The translations under genes and the position numbers were made by a program. Shown here one piece after another: positions 1 to 8,800 of a stretch of 40,912 nt of DNA. Under the pieces are notes generated by a model, which saw nothing but the letters and a program-made list of their open reading frames with translations, searched no databases and was not told the DNA's origin. The DNA lies in contig CACLBK010000007.1 in assembly GCA_902605135.1 (NCBI GenBank), positions 1 to 40,912 on the forward strand, read 5' to 3'. The DNA is from an uncultured Alphaproteobacteria bacterium (GTDB lineage: Bacteria; Pseudomonadota; Alphaproteobacteria; HIMB59; GCA-002718135). Position 1 is the first letter of the stretch. Every line of letters starts with the position of its first letter.

Positions 1-1094
1 CCTGTATTTTCTATAATCAGTAGATTGCCAATTTTTTGTTTAGCCAATTTTATATTTTTTAAAAAAATATCTGAACTTTCACAAATTGGACCAGCAATAG
101 CATAATCCATAAACTCATCTGAGTTTACATTTATCGCTGATATTTCATGATGTGCGCCGTACATAGCTGGACGTACTAATGTATTCATACCAGCATCAAC
201 AATTAAATAATCTATACCTCCATTATTTTTAATTGTAATAATCGAAGTAACGGTAATTCCTGCCTCAGCAATTAAATACCGACCAGGTTCAAAAGATAAT
301 TCATAGTTTGTTTTTGTAAAACAATTATCTAGTTCCTCTTTTACCATCCCAATATTAAAATCTGGATCAGAATCCTTATATTTAACATGGAATCCTCCAC
401 CCAAATCAACATGTTTTATATTAATACCTGATTCAATAAACTTATTGGCAGCCATTTTCATTTGATTAAAAGTATTTTTAAAAGCTTCAATTTTACTAAT
501 TTGACTTCCAATATGACAACTAATACCAACTAAATTTAGACTTTTACAAGTTTTAACTAACTCAACAATTTTGTCTATTTTATCAATTTCGATTCCAAAC
601 TTATCCGTTTTTTTGCCTGTAGAAATCTTACTCAAAGTTTCTCCATCAATATCTGGATTAAGCCTGACACCAATATCAACAACCCTATTTTTTTCTGTTG
701 CTAAACTATCAAGCAATTTAATCTCTTCTAAAGATTCAGTATTAATTAAACGTATATTTTTATGCATAGCATAGAGTAAGTCTTGTTCAGATTTTCCTAC
801 ACCTTCAAAAATAATTTTATTTGGATTAAAGCCAGACTCTAAAGCTCTTTTAAGCTCACCAACTGAAACTACATCTGCTCCAAGATCTAATGAGTTCATT
901 AATTTCAAAATAGCTTGATTTGAATTGGACTTAATTGAATAAAAAATATTGTTGCCCAATATTTCTTTAGTTTTATTTACTTGATTAATAATTTTTTCTT
1001 GTGAATATACATAAAAAGGGGTCTCACAAACTTTCACTAAGTCATGTAATGAAGTACCCTCAATATATGGGTCATTATTTTTGTAATTAAGCAT
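1..1094 (-). CDS. lysA: Diaminopimelate decarboxylase LysA, C-terminus cut by window edge
   Basis: PLP-dependent decarboxylation of meso-diaminopimelate to L-lysine, the last step of lysine biosynthesis, in the cytoplasm. It is absent from the ORF track because its stop lies outside the window. I translated the minus strand from the ATG at 1094 (MLNYKNNDPYIEG...). Family landmarks appear in order: FYSIKSN with the PLP lysine near residue 50, GADVVSVGE, a CHIGSQ motif, HVDLGGGF, EPGRYLIAEAG and the GPICESSD active-site motif near the cut end. About 364 residues are visible of a usual 410-430, so only the last tens of residues are missing. The ATG directly follows the lptM stop codon (TAA then ATG), so it is translationally coupled as the third gene of argH-lptM-lysA, a common proteobacterial order. 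Identification is firm. Confidence 0.95.
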   Translation of the reverse strand, partial: MLNYKNNDPYIEGTSLHDLVKVCETPFYVYSQEKIINQVNKTKEILGNNIFYSIKSNSNQAILKLMNSLDLGADVVSVGELKRALESGFNPNKIIFEGVGKSEQDLLYAMHKNIRLINTESLEEIKLLDSLATEKNRVVDIGVRLNPDIDGETLSKISTGKKTDKFGIEIDKIDKIVELVKTCKSLNLVGISCHIGSQISKIEAFKNTFNQMKMAANKFIESGINIKHVDLGGGFHVKYKDSDPDFNIGMVKEELDNCFTKTNYELSFEPGRYLIAEAGITVTSIITIKNNGGIDYLIVDAGMNTLVRPAMYGAHHEISAINVNSDEFMDYAIAGPICESSDIFLKNIKLAKQKIGNLLIIENT

Positions 1095-1280
1095 TTAATC
1101 AGTATTTATAACAACAGATTGTTGACGTTTTTTTTCTTCTTCTAATTTCTCTAAACATGCTTCATCACATGGGTATGTAATTACTGATTTGTCTACTTGA
1201 TCCTCTGGTAAGCTTAATGGGCCAACTTTCCCACAACTAAAAGTAAACAACAAAAATGATAATAATATTAGTCTGATCAT
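1095..1280 (-). CDS. lptM: LptM (YifL)-type small lipoprotein
   Basis: A 61-residue lipoprotein. LptM/YifL proteins assist oxidative maturation of the LPS translocon LptD at the outer membrane. The sequence shows an N-terminal hydrophobic signal (MIRLILLSFLLF), a lipobox ending FSC with the lipidated Cys at residue 16, and then the family hallmark CGKVGPLSLPE (compare CGxKGPLxxP in YifL). The rest is a short polar tail with one further Cys pair (CDEAC). Its start overlaps the argH stop by one base (TAATG) and its stop abuts the lysA start, giving the typical argH-lptM-lysA arrangement. The product is too small for most gene callers, but motif plus context make it convincing. Confidence 0.85.
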   Translation of the reverse strand: MIRLILLSFLLFTFSCGKVGPLSLPEDQVDKSVITYPCDEACLEKLEEEKKRQQSVVINTD

Positions 1281-2662
1281 TATAGGTATTTTTTTATAGC
1301 AAATTGTATCATTTTTTTAGTAATTTTGGGAGCTGTTCCACCAAAACTAGTTTTTGAGTTTACACTATTAATAGCTGATAGCACTTTTTTTGCACCTGCT
1401 GTTATATTTTTGTCAAACTTTCTTAATTCATCAAGAGATAATGAATCTATATTTATTTTTTTTCTTGAACAATAATAAACAACCTTTCCTGTAACATTAT
1501 AAGCATCTCTAAAAGAATAACTAAGATTTTGGACTAACCAATTAGCTAAATCTGTAGCAGTGGCATTTGAATTGTCTATCAACCCTTTCATTTTAGTTTT
1601 ATTAAATGTTGATTTTGATAAAATTTCATTAATAACTTTTACGCACAAGAAAACATTGTCGTATGAGTTAAAAGTTAATTGTTTATCATCTTGTAAGTCT
1701 TTACTATATGAAAGTGGCAATCCTTTAACAATATTAAGCATTGAATTTAAATTGCTAATGATAATACTTGTTTTTCCTCTGACAAGTTCTGCGCCATCAG
1801 GGTTTTTTTTCTGTGGCATAATTGAACTGCCTGTTGATAGTTCGTCTGGTAAATTTATAAAATTAAATTGTTGGTTTGACCAAAGTACAATTTCCTCAGC
1901 TATTTTTGATAAATGAACAGCGATCAAAGATAAAACAAATAAAAATTCTATTACAAAGTCTCTATCTGAGACTGTATCCATGGCGTTTTTTGTTGGCTCT
2001 CTAAATCCTAATTCTTTAGATGTATATTTTCTATCAATAGGAAATGAAGTTCCTGCAAGTGCAGCTGCACCTAATGGACTTTCATTTAAACGATATAAAC
2101 AATCTTTAAGTCTTGTTCTGTCTCTACCAATCATTTCAACATAAGCTAAAACATGATGAGCTAATGATATTGGTTGAGCAATCTGTAAATGTGTATAACC
2201 AGGCATAATTGTTTCAGTATTTTTATTTGCAATATCAATCAAAGTTTTCTGAAATTTCTTTAGTTCACTATCTAAGATTTTTGACTCTTTTTTAATCCAT
2301 AATTTTAAATCAGTTACTACTTGATCATTTCTAGACCTTGCCGTATGAAGTTTCCCTGCAACTTTTCCAATTTTTTTAAATAATAAACTTTCAATGTTCA
2401 TATGAATATCTTCAAGTTTTTTTGAAAATTCTACTTTGTTTTTTTCAATATCTTTTTCAATTGCTTTAAGCCCAGTGACTATTACACTTTGTTCTTTTTT
2501 GTTTATTATTTTTTGCTTACCAAGCATTTTAGCATGCGCAATTGAGCCTGCTATATCTTCTTTATAAAGACGCTGATCAATATCTATGGATGAATTAATA
2601 TCATCTAAAATTTGGCTTGGTCCTTTTGAAAAATGGACATTTCTTGAAGGGTTTTTTTTCAT
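1280..2662 (-). CDS. argH: Argininosuccinate lyase ArgH
   Basis: Splits argininosuccinate into arginine and fumarate, the last step of arginine synthesis. The 460-residue length fits the family. The fumarase/aspartase superfamily signature GSSIMPQKKNPD is at about residues 278-289, with the catalytic Ser in the GSS loop. The general-acid/base His lies in GYTHLQ near residue 158, and HTARSRNDQ (residues 106-114) is typical of ArgH. The N-terminus lacks the usual WGGRF and reads HFSKGPSQ, followed by the conserved DIAGSIAHAKML. It is the promoter-proximal gene of argH-lptM-lysA and overlaps lptM by one base. It is divergent from the 2767 gene across a 104-bp spacer. Confidence 0.96.
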   Translation of the reverse strand: MKKNPSRNVHFSKGPSQILDDINSSIDIDQRLYKEDIAGSIAHAKMLGKQKIINKKEQSVIVTGLKAIEKDIEKNKVEFSKKLEDIHMNIESLLFKKIGKVAGKLHTARSRNDQVVTDLKLWIKKESKILDSELKKFQKTLIDIANKNTETIMPGYTHLQIAQPISLAHHVLAYVEMIGRDRTRLKDCLYRLNESPLGAAALAGTSFPIDRKYTSKELGFREPTKNAMDTVSDRDFVIEFLFVLSLIAVHLSKIAEEIVLWSNQQFNFINLPDELSTGSSIMPQKKNPDGAELVRGKTSIIISNLNSMLNIVKGLPLSYSKDLQDDKQLTFNSYDNVFLCVKVINEILSKSTFNKTKMKGLIDNSNATATDLANWLVQNLSYSFRDAYNVTGKVVYYCSRKKINIDSLSLDELRKFDKNITAGAKKVLSAINSVNSKTSFGGTAPKITKKMIQFAIKKYL

Positions 2663-2766
2663 TTTCCGGGCCTATAAGAGATATTTATATTAATTTCCAC
2701 CCTTATGCTTAAATTATTTTCATACATCAAATTTTTCTTATATAAGCTCAGCTTTATAGAACTCAT
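2663..2766. promoter_or_regulatory. Divergent intergenic region with an imperfect palindrome
   Basis: This 104-bp AT-rich spacer lies between divergent argH and the acyl-CoA dehydrogenase/hydratase gene, so it must hold both promoters. An imperfect inverted repeat around 2741-2759 (TATAAGCT-C-AGCTTTATA) lies just upstream of the 2767 start and could be an operator or overlap a -10 element. There is no obvious Shine-Dalgarno before 2767. The promoter role is inferred from gene orientation; the palindrome is visible but untested. Confidence 0.4.
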
Positions 2767-5001
2767 ATGAATATTAAAAAAGTAGTAGTTATAGGATCTG
2801 GGACTATGGGAAGTGGAATCGCAGCCCAGGTTGCTAATGCAGGAATTTCTGTAACTCTCCTTGATCTAGCTTCAAATGAAGGATCAAGAAATCAAATAAC
2901 AGAAAAAGCTAAAGAAAGAATTATAAAATCAAGACCTCCACTACTTGTAGAAAAAACTAAAGCAGAAAATATTGAAATTGGAAATATAGAAGACGATTTT
3001 TCTGCTGTTTCAGAAGCTGATTGGGTTGTTGAAGCTGTAGTAGAAAGAATTGATATTAAACATTCTATATATTCTAAGATACAGGATGCACGTAAACCTT
3101 CTTCTATAATTTCATCTAATACCTCAACTATTCCTTTGAAAGTTTTATCTGAAAATATGTCTGAGGATATGAAGAAAAATTTTTGCATCACACATTTTTT
3201 TAATCCAGTTCGTTACATGGCTCTTTTAGAAATTGTTACTGAGCCAATTAATGATACTGAAAAAATTAATTTCTTAAAATCTTTTTGTGATGAACAACTT
3301 GGAAAGGGTGTGATCATTTGTAATGATACTCCAGGATTTATTGGAAATAGGATTGGTGTTTATGCAATGCAAGTTGCTATGACTGAAGCATTTAAAATGA
3401 ATATATCAATTGAAGAAGCAGATGCAGTATTTGGAAGACCAATGGGTATTCCTAAAACAGGTATTTTTGGTTTGTATGATTTGATCGGTATCGATTTGAT
3501 GGCAGATGTCTTAAAAAGTTTCATTAAAGAATTACCAATTGAAGATCCCTTTCACGAAGTTGCTCAAGAAATTCCGTTAGTAAAAAAACTAATTGATACA
3601 GGTTATACTGGAAGAAAAGGCAAGGGTGGTTTTTACAGAATGAATAAGTCAGATGGTAAAAAAATTCTTGAAGCAGTTGACCTAGAAACCGGAGAATATT
3701 CTCCTAGTAAAAAAATAAATTTAGGATTGGGTGATAAAATAGATATAAAAAAATTAATTGAAAGAGATGATAAATATGGCAAGTATGCAAAATCGATACT
3801 AACAAAAGTAATTAGGTATGCTGCTTTTCTAATTCCTGATGTTTCATCTAAATATATAGATATTGATGATGCTCTAAGATTAGGCTTTAATTGGACTATT
3901 GGTCCATTCGAGATGTTATCAAATATAGAGACAAATTCCTTTATTAAGAAAAATACTGACATCAATTATTTTGAAACAATTCAAAATAATTTTAAATTTG
4001 AAAAAAGACCAGGCTATCTTGATCCCAATATTGATAATCTTAGATCTCTTAAATTAGAAAAAACATTTCATAACGCTTCTGCAAACGTACAAGATTCTTC
4101 ATCTTTCCAAATTGTAGAATTTACCACTAAAGCTAATGCCCTTAGCACAGACTCTATGCTTGCTTTAAAAGAAGCTGCACAAAATAATAAAAGCACAATT
4201 ATAATAAATGAAGCAATGCAATTCTCGGCAGGCGTAAATTTAAATTATGTAATGGATTTTGCTAAAAATAATGAGTGGTCAAAAATTGAAAAATTTATCG
4301 TAGATTTTCAACAAACCTGTAAAGCAATCAAATATGCAGATAAACCTTTCATTGCAGCGCCTTCTGGTTTAGCGATTGGAGGAGGATTTGAAGTAGTGCT
4401 TCACTGTGATTACTCTGTCTCACATACAAATGTTGTTTTGGGTCTTGTTGAATCTCTAGTAGGTCTAATACCTGCGGGTGGAGGATGTAAAGAAATGTTG
4501 TGGCGTTGGCTACAAACACCCGAAGGAAAAGAAAATTCAGAATATGCTTCTATGAAAGTCTTTGATCTTATTGGTTATGCCATTACTTCAAGTTCACCAA
4601 ATGAAGCTAAACCTAATCAATTTTTTCTTAGTAAAGATAAGGTTGTAATTAATAGGGATAGACAACTTACAACAGCTATTGAATTACTTAATGATATTGA
4701 AAGCAATTATATTAAACCTAGCGAACCTACATTCAGACTTGGAGGAAGTTCTGTAAAAGATAAAATGTTTGAAAAGTTAGAAAAACTTTACACTGAAAAG
4801 AAAATAATGGATCATAGTTTAGAAGTTGGAAAACAAATTGCTTTTGTTTTAAGTGGTGGCGATACAAATATTAATTCTGATCTAACCGAAGATGATCTAT
4901 ATAATTTAGAGCTTGAAGCATTCATGCGACTTATCCAGATGCCTAAAACGCAGGAAAGAATAAAACACACATTAGAAACAGGAAAACCATTAGTAAATTA
5001 A
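2767..5001 (+). CDS. 3-hydroxyacyl-CoA dehydrogenase / enoyl-CoA hydratase fusion
   Basis: Bifunctional beta-oxidation-type enzyme that hydrates enoyl-CoA and oxidises 3-hydroxyacyl-CoA with NAD. The 744 residues start with a Rossmann fold (VVIGSGTMGSGIA, residues 7-19). The dehydrogenase motif THFFNPVRYM with the catalytic His follows, then NDTPGFIGNRIG and a C-terminal helical HCDH domain. From about residue 450 a crotonase fold follows, with GLAIGGGFEVVLHCDYSV and GLVESLVGLIPAGGG; both glutamates expected of an active hydratase can be aligned. The domain order (dehydrogenase first) is the reverse of FadB/FadJ. No thiolase is adjacent. It is probably the first gene of the 2767-8800 set, 40 bp ahead of the acyl-CoA ligase. 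The substrate is not deducible; fadB or fadJ would be a misleading symbol. Confidence 0.88.
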   Translation: MNIKKVVVIGSGTMGSGIAAQVANAGISVTLLDLASNEGSRNQITEKAKERIIKSRPPLLVEKTKAENIEIGNIEDDFSAVSEADWVVEAVVERIDIKHSIYSKIQDARKPSSIISSNTSTIPLKVLSENMSEDMKKNFCITHFFNPVRYMALLEIVTEPINDTEKINFLKSFCDEQLGKGVIICNDTPGFIGNRIGVYAMQVAMTEAFKMNISIEEADAVFGRPMGIPKTGIFGLYDLIGIDLMADVLKSFIKELPIEDPFHEVAQEIPLVKKLIDTGYTGRKGKGGFYRMNKSDGKKILEAVDLETGEYSPSKKINLGLGDKIDIKKLIERDDKYGKYAKSILTKVIRYAAFLIPDVSSKYIDIDDALRLGFNWTIGPFEMLSNIETNSFIKKNTDINYFETIQNNFKFEKRPGYLDPNIDNLRSLKLEKTFHNASANVQDSSSFQIVEFTTKANALSTDSMLALKEAAQNNKSTIIINEAMQFSAGVNLNYVMDFAKNNEWSKIEKFIVDFQQTCKAIKYADKPFIAAPSGLAIGGGFEVVLHCDYSVSHTNVVLGLVESLVGLIPAGGGCKEMLWRWLQTPEGKENSEYASMKVFDLIGYAITSSSPNEAKPNQFFLSKDKVVINRDRQLTTAIELLNDIESNYIKPSEPTFRLGGSSVKDKMFEKLEKLYTEKKIMDHSLEVGKQIAFVLSGGDTNINSDLTEDDLYNLELEAFMRLIQMPKTQERIKHTLETGKPLVN

Positions 5002-5031
5002 TTTGATTTCTTGTAGTATCGATTAAAATTT

Positions 5032-5037
5032 GGAGGG
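5032..5037 (+). promoter_or_regulatory. Shine-Dalgarno deciding the start of the acyl-CoA ligase
   Basis: GGAGGG lies 4-5 nt before an ATG at 5042. The ORF track begins at a TTG at 5030, which overlaps this site itself. The spacing makes ATG 5042 the better start and removes four residues (MEGW) from the track protein. Confidence 0.75.
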
Positions 5038-5041
5038 ATGG

Positions 5042-6673
5042 ATGAATAATTTCAATACAAATCTTGATAAAAATACAGCTAACTTTGTTCCATTATCTCC
5101 TTTAAGTTTTATTTCCCGTGCTAAAGATATTTATCCAAATTATGAGTCACTTGTCTATGGTAATAGAAGTTATACTTGGATAGAAACCTATAACCGTTGT
5201 ACGAAATTTGCTAGCGCTTTAAAAAAACAAGGTATTGGTAAAGGAGATACTGTTTCCATAATTGCAGCTAATACACCTGAAATTTTTGAGGCTCATTATT
5301 CTATTCCAATGATTGGTGCAGTAATTAATACAATTAATACAAGATTGGATGCAGAAACAATTGCATACATTCTGGATCATAGTGATGCAAAATTATTAAT
5401 CACAGATACACAATTTTCACCTACCATGAAAAAAGCCTTAAACCTTTATGGAAAAAATATTCCTATTATTGATATTCATGATGAACAAGCAATATTCAAA
5501 GAAGACGAGGGTGAAAGAATTGGTAAATGGACTTATGAGGATTTTCTTTTAACAGGAGATGATAACTTCGAATGGTCTTTACCTGATGATGAGTGGCAGG
5601 CCATCTCTTTAAGCTATACATCAGGAACAACAGGAAAACCCAAAGGTGTTGTCTACCATCATAGGGGTTCTTATCTAATGTCAACAGGCAGTGTAACAGC
5701 ATGGAATATGCCTAACAAATTAACTTTTTTATATACAGTGCCAATGTTCCATTGCAACGGATGGGGTTATCCATGGACTGCTGCATTAATTCATGCCAAG
5801 GTTGTGTGTTGCCGATATATTATTGCTAAAGATATTTACAATTTAATTGATCAACATAAAGTTACTCATTTTGGAGGTGCGCCAATAGTATTGAGTTTAA
5901 TCGCTAATGCAGATGAGAAAGATAAAAAAATAATCAATCATAAAGTATTTGTTCTAACTGCTGGTGCGCCTCCTACAAGTGCTATCCTTGAGAAGATGGA
6001 CAACCTAGGTTTTGAGGTAATGCATGTTTATGGATTAACAGAAACATATGGACACATATTACAATGTGCATGGAATGAAGAATGGAATGAACTTCCTAAA
6101 ACAAAAAAAGCAGATATTAATTCTAGGCAAGGTGTTCGTTATCCTAATACAGAAGAAGTTATTGTAGCTGATCCAGAGAGTCATAAACGTGTTCCAATGG
6201 ATGGTAAGACAATGGGAGAAATACTTATTAGAGGTAATGTTGTAATGAAAGGATATTATAAAAATAAAGAAGCAACTGAAACATCTATGAAGAATGGCTG
6301 GTTTCATTCTGGAGATTTAGCTGTTGTTTATCCTGATGGTTACATTCAAATTAAGGATCGCTCAAAAGATATTATCATTTCAGGTGGAGAAAATATTTCA
6401 TCAGTCGAGGTAGAGAATGTTGTAGCTAAACATGATTCTGTTTCTCTTGTTGCTGTTGTAGCTAAACCAGATGAAAAGTGGGGTGAAACTCCTTGTGCTT
6501 TTGTTGAATTAGCACCCGGAAAAAATGCCACAGAAGAGGAAATTATACAGTTTTGTAAAGAAAATATGGCTGGATTTAAGAGACCAAAGCATGTAATCTT
6601 TGGTGAGTTACCAAAAACTTCCACTGGGAAGATACAGAAATTTGAATTAAGAACAAAAGCAAAGGAGTTATAA
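5042..6673 (+). CDS. AMP-forming acyl-CoA ligase (short/medium-chain or DmdB-like)
   Basis: Activates a carboxylic acid to its CoA thioester with ATP, through an acyl-adenylate. The 543 residues from the ATG at 5042 fit the class. The P-loop YTSGTTGKPKG lies at about residues 192-202. Then come YGLTETYG, the hinge region GWFHSGDLAVVYPDGYIQIKDRSKD and the C-terminal PKTSTGKIQK with the adenylation lysine. The N-terminus (ANFVPLSPLSFISRA) resembles the group containing plant AAE-type ligases and bacterial proteins annotated as methylmercaptopropionate-CoA ligase (DmdB); that comparison is from memory. The stop codon is directly followed by the ATG of the next gene, so the two are probably co-translated. 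The adjacent sulfur enzyme makes a DMSP-derived substrate possible; a plain fatty acid is the alternative. Confidence 0.9.
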   Translation: MNNFNTNLDKNTANFVPLSPLSFISRAKDIYPNYESLVYGNRSYTWIETYNRCTKFASALKKQGIGKGDTVSIIAANTPEIFEAHYSIPMIGAVINTINTRLDAETIAYILDHSDAKLLITDTQFSPTMKKALNLYGKNIPIIDIHDEQAIFKEDEGERIGKWTYEDFLLTGDDNFEWSLPDDEWQAISLSYTSGTTGKPKGVVYHHRGSYLMSTGSVTAWNMPNKLTFLYTVPMFHCNGWGYPWTAALIHAKVVCCRYIIAKDIYNLIDQHKVTHFGGAPIVLSLIANADEKDKKIINHKVFVLTAGAPPTSAILEKMDNLGFEVMHVYGLTETYGHILQCAWNEEWNELPKTKKADINSRQGVRYPNTEEVIVADPESHKRVPMDGKTMGEILIRGNVVMKGYYKNKEATETSMKNGWFHSGDLAVVYPDGYIQIKDRSKDIIISGGENISSVEVENVVAKHDSVSLVAVVAKPDEKWGETPCAFVELAPGKNATEEEIIQFCKENMAGFKRPKHVIFGELPKTSTGKIQKFELRTKAKEL

Positions 6674-7984
6674 ATGGACCCAAAAACATATAAATTTGAC
6701 ACACTCAGTCTTCACGCAGGTTATCAGCCAAGCAAAAACGCAGGCTCAAGACAAGTACCAATCTATCAAACAACTTCATATATGTTTGATGATGTTGACC
6801 ATGCGGCAGCACTTTTTAATCTAGAAAGAGGTGGTCATATTTATAGTCGTATGTCCAACCCAACGGTACAAGTTTTAGAAGAGAGAGTTTGTGCATTAGA
6901 AGGTGGAACAGCTGCTCTTGCAACTGCATCTGGAATGAGTGCAATATTTTTAACAATCATGACTCTATGTAACGCTGGTGATCACATGGTTGTTTCTTCC
7001 CAGCTTTACGGGGGAACAGTAAACTTATTTAGATTAACACTTCCTAAGTTTGGCATTAAAACAACTTTTGTAAAACCAAGAGACACTGAAGGTTTTAAAA
7101 AAGCTATCCAACCAAACACCAAAGGTATTTTTGGAGAGCTTGTTGGTAATCCGGGTAATGAATTGATGAACATGCCTGAAGTATCAAACATTGCTAAAGA
7201 AGCAGGTATCCCACTTATTATTGATAGCACTTATCAAACACCTTATCTATGCCGACCTTTTGAACACGGTGCAGATCTTGTCGTTCACTCGTTAACTAAA
7301 TGGATGAGTGGTAATGGATCATCTATGGCAGGAATTTTAGTTGAAGGTGGAACATTTGATTGGATGCAAAATGATAAGTTTCCAACTATGACTGAGCCTT
7401 ACGAAGGTTATCATGGATTATCATTTGCAGAAGAATTTGGTCCAACAGCATTTACAATGATGGCAAGAGCTGAGGGAATGAGAGACATGGGACCTTGCTT
7501 AGCTCCTCAAAATGCTTGGAATATTTTACATGGACTTGAAACTCTTTCTCTTCGTATGGAAAAACATTGTTCTAATGCTTTGAAGATGGTTGAGTATTTA
7601 TCAAATCATGAAAGTGTTGCTTGGGTATCTCATGCAAGTGCACCTGGTCATCCAGATAAGGAACTTGCAGAAAAAATTCTTCCTAAGGGTACTGGCTCAA
7701 TGATTGCCTTCGGAATTAAAGGTGGGAAAGAAGCAGGAGCTGCGTTTATTAATAATGTTAAGCTTGCATCTCATTTAGCAAATGTAGGTGATGCAAGAAC
7801 ATTAGTTATCCATCCGGCATCAGCAACTCACTCACAAATGGATGAGGCAACTCTAAAATTTGCTGGGTTATCTCATGATATGATTAGATTGTCTGTTGGC
7901 CTAGAAGACTTTGAAGATATCGTAAACGATTTCGAAGATGGATTTAGAGCTGCAAAAAAACCTCGTTTAGTTGCAAACAAATAA
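6674..7984 (+). CDS. O-acetylhomoserine sulfhydrylase-type (MetY-like) PLP enzyme
   Basis: Member of the Cys/Met metabolism PLP family. MetY-type enzymes replace the acetyl group of O-acetylhomoserine with sulfide (giving homocysteine) or methanethiol (giving methionine). The 436-residue length suits MetY better than MetB/MetC (about 390). Visible landmarks are QTTSYMFDD, IYSRMSNPT, the PLP-lysine loop VVHSLTKWMSG (K209), EGYHGLSF, the FGPTAF...RAEGMRDMG block with NAWNILHGLETLSLR typical of MetY, and VGDARTLVIHPASATHSQM near the C-terminus. The ATG immediately follows the ligase stop and its own stop immediately precedes the hydrolase ATG, so the gene sits inside a rigid three-gene unit. A lyase role is possible, since family members are hard to separate by eye. 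Confidence 0.87.
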   Translation: MDPKTYKFDTLSLHAGYQPSKNAGSRQVPIYQTTSYMFDDVDHAAALFNLERGGHIYSRMSNPTVQVLEERVCALEGGTAALATASGMSAIFLTIMTLCNAGDHMVVSSQLYGGTVNLFRLTLPKFGIKTTFVKPRDTEGFKKAIQPNTKGIFGELVGNPGNELMNMPEVSNIAKEAGIPLIIDSTYQTPYLCRPFEHGADLVVHSLTKWMSGNGSSMAGILVEGGTFDWMQNDKFPTMTEPYEGYHGLSFAEEFGPTAFTMMARAEGMRDMGPCLAPQNAWNILHGLETLSLRMEKHCSNALKMVEYLSNHESVAWVSHASAPGHPDKELAEKILPKGTGSMIAFGIKGGKEAGAAFINNVKLASHLANVGDARTLVIHPASATHSQMDEATLKFAGLSHDMIRLSVGLEDFEDIVNDFEDGFRAAKKPRLVANK

Positions 7985-8800
7985 ATGAAGTTTAAAGTTC
8001 GTGGTATCGATACGTTTGCCTCCACTGGAGGCAGACCTTTTGATAAAAATAAACCTCTTATTATTTTTGTACACGGTAGTGGACTAAGTCACATGGTCTG
8101 GGTTTTACAAACACGCTACTTTGCATTCCGTGGATACAGCGTTTTAGCTGTTGATTTACCAGGTCACGGATTATCTTCTGGTGAAAGTTTAAAAACTATT
8201 GAAGAAATGGGAGATTGGGTTGGTGATGTTATTGGTGCAGTTGGATGTAAAGAAGCTTCACTAGTTGGACATTCTCAAGGATGTCTTGTAACAATGGAAT
8301 GTGTTGCTCAACACCCAGAAAAAATTAAAACGTTAACTCTTATGGGCGGTGCGTCTGCTATTCCGATGAATCCAGAATTATTAAAGCTAGCTGAAGAGAG
8401 TAATCCTAAGGCTGTTGATCTTATGATGGATTTTGCGCACGGTCCAGCTGGACATTTTGGAGGTCATCCTGTTCCAGGTTTATACCACCTAAATGTTGGT
8501 TCCATGATTGTTCAAAATAAAGAAATTAAAGATACTCTAGGTGTGGATTTTAGAGCATGCGATAATTATAAAAACGGACCTGAAATTGCAAAAAAATTAG
8601 ATTTACCAACTCTTTCTATATTAGGTGCACAAGATAGAATGTGCCGTTTAAAAGATGGAAAAATTCTTGCTGATTATATTAAAGGCTCGGAAGTAAAGAT
8701 TATTGAAGATTGTGGTCACATGATGCTCTTAGAGGAAGCAGATCAAACATTAGAAATTCTAAAGAAGTTTATTGCTAAAAATTATCCATTAATAAATTAA
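7985..8800 (+). CDS. Alpha/beta hydrolase fold protein
   Basis: A 271-residue cytoplasmic alpha/beta hydrolase; the substrate is unknown. The oxyanion region is FVHGSGLSHMVW and the nucleophile elbow is GHSQGCLV with the catalytic Ser. The acid is likely in LGAQDRM and the catalytic His in DCGHMMLLEE near the C-terminus, so the triad looks complete. The pattern DxxRPFDxxKPLxIFVHGSG is typical of an alphaproteobacterial group often found next to acyl-CoA ligases (recalled, not searched). It is the last gene of the ligase-MetY-hydrolase unit, with no spacer to MetY. It could be a thioesterase or lactonase serving the same pathway. Its stop overlaps the convergent autotransporter fragment by four bases. 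Confidence 0.85.
   Translation: MKFKVRGIDTFASTGGRPFDKNKPLIIFVHGSGLSHMVWVLQTRYFAFRGYSVLAVDLPGHGLSSGESLKTIEEMGDWVGDVIGAVGCKEASLVGHSQGCLVTMECVAQHPEKIKTLTLMGGASAIPMNPELLKLAEESNPKAVDLMMDFAHGPAGHFGGHPVPGLYHLNVGSMIVQNKEIKDTLGVDFRACDNYKNGPEIAKKLDLPTLSILGAQDRMCRLKDGKILADYIKGSEVKIIEDCGHMMLLEEADQTLEILKKFIAKNYPLIN

Noticed and set aside
571-774. 67-residue plus ORF at the left edge
   Set aside because: Antisense shadow of lysA, whose translation shows clear decarboxylase motifs.
5030-5041. TTG start of the acyl-CoA ligase in the ORF track
   Set aside because: It lies on the Shine-Dalgarno itself; ATG 5042 has correct spacing.
6600-6700. Possible SAM riboswitch before the MetY-like gene
   Set aside because: There is no leader: the ATG directly follows the preceding stop codon, and no riboswitch structure is visible upstream of 2767 either.
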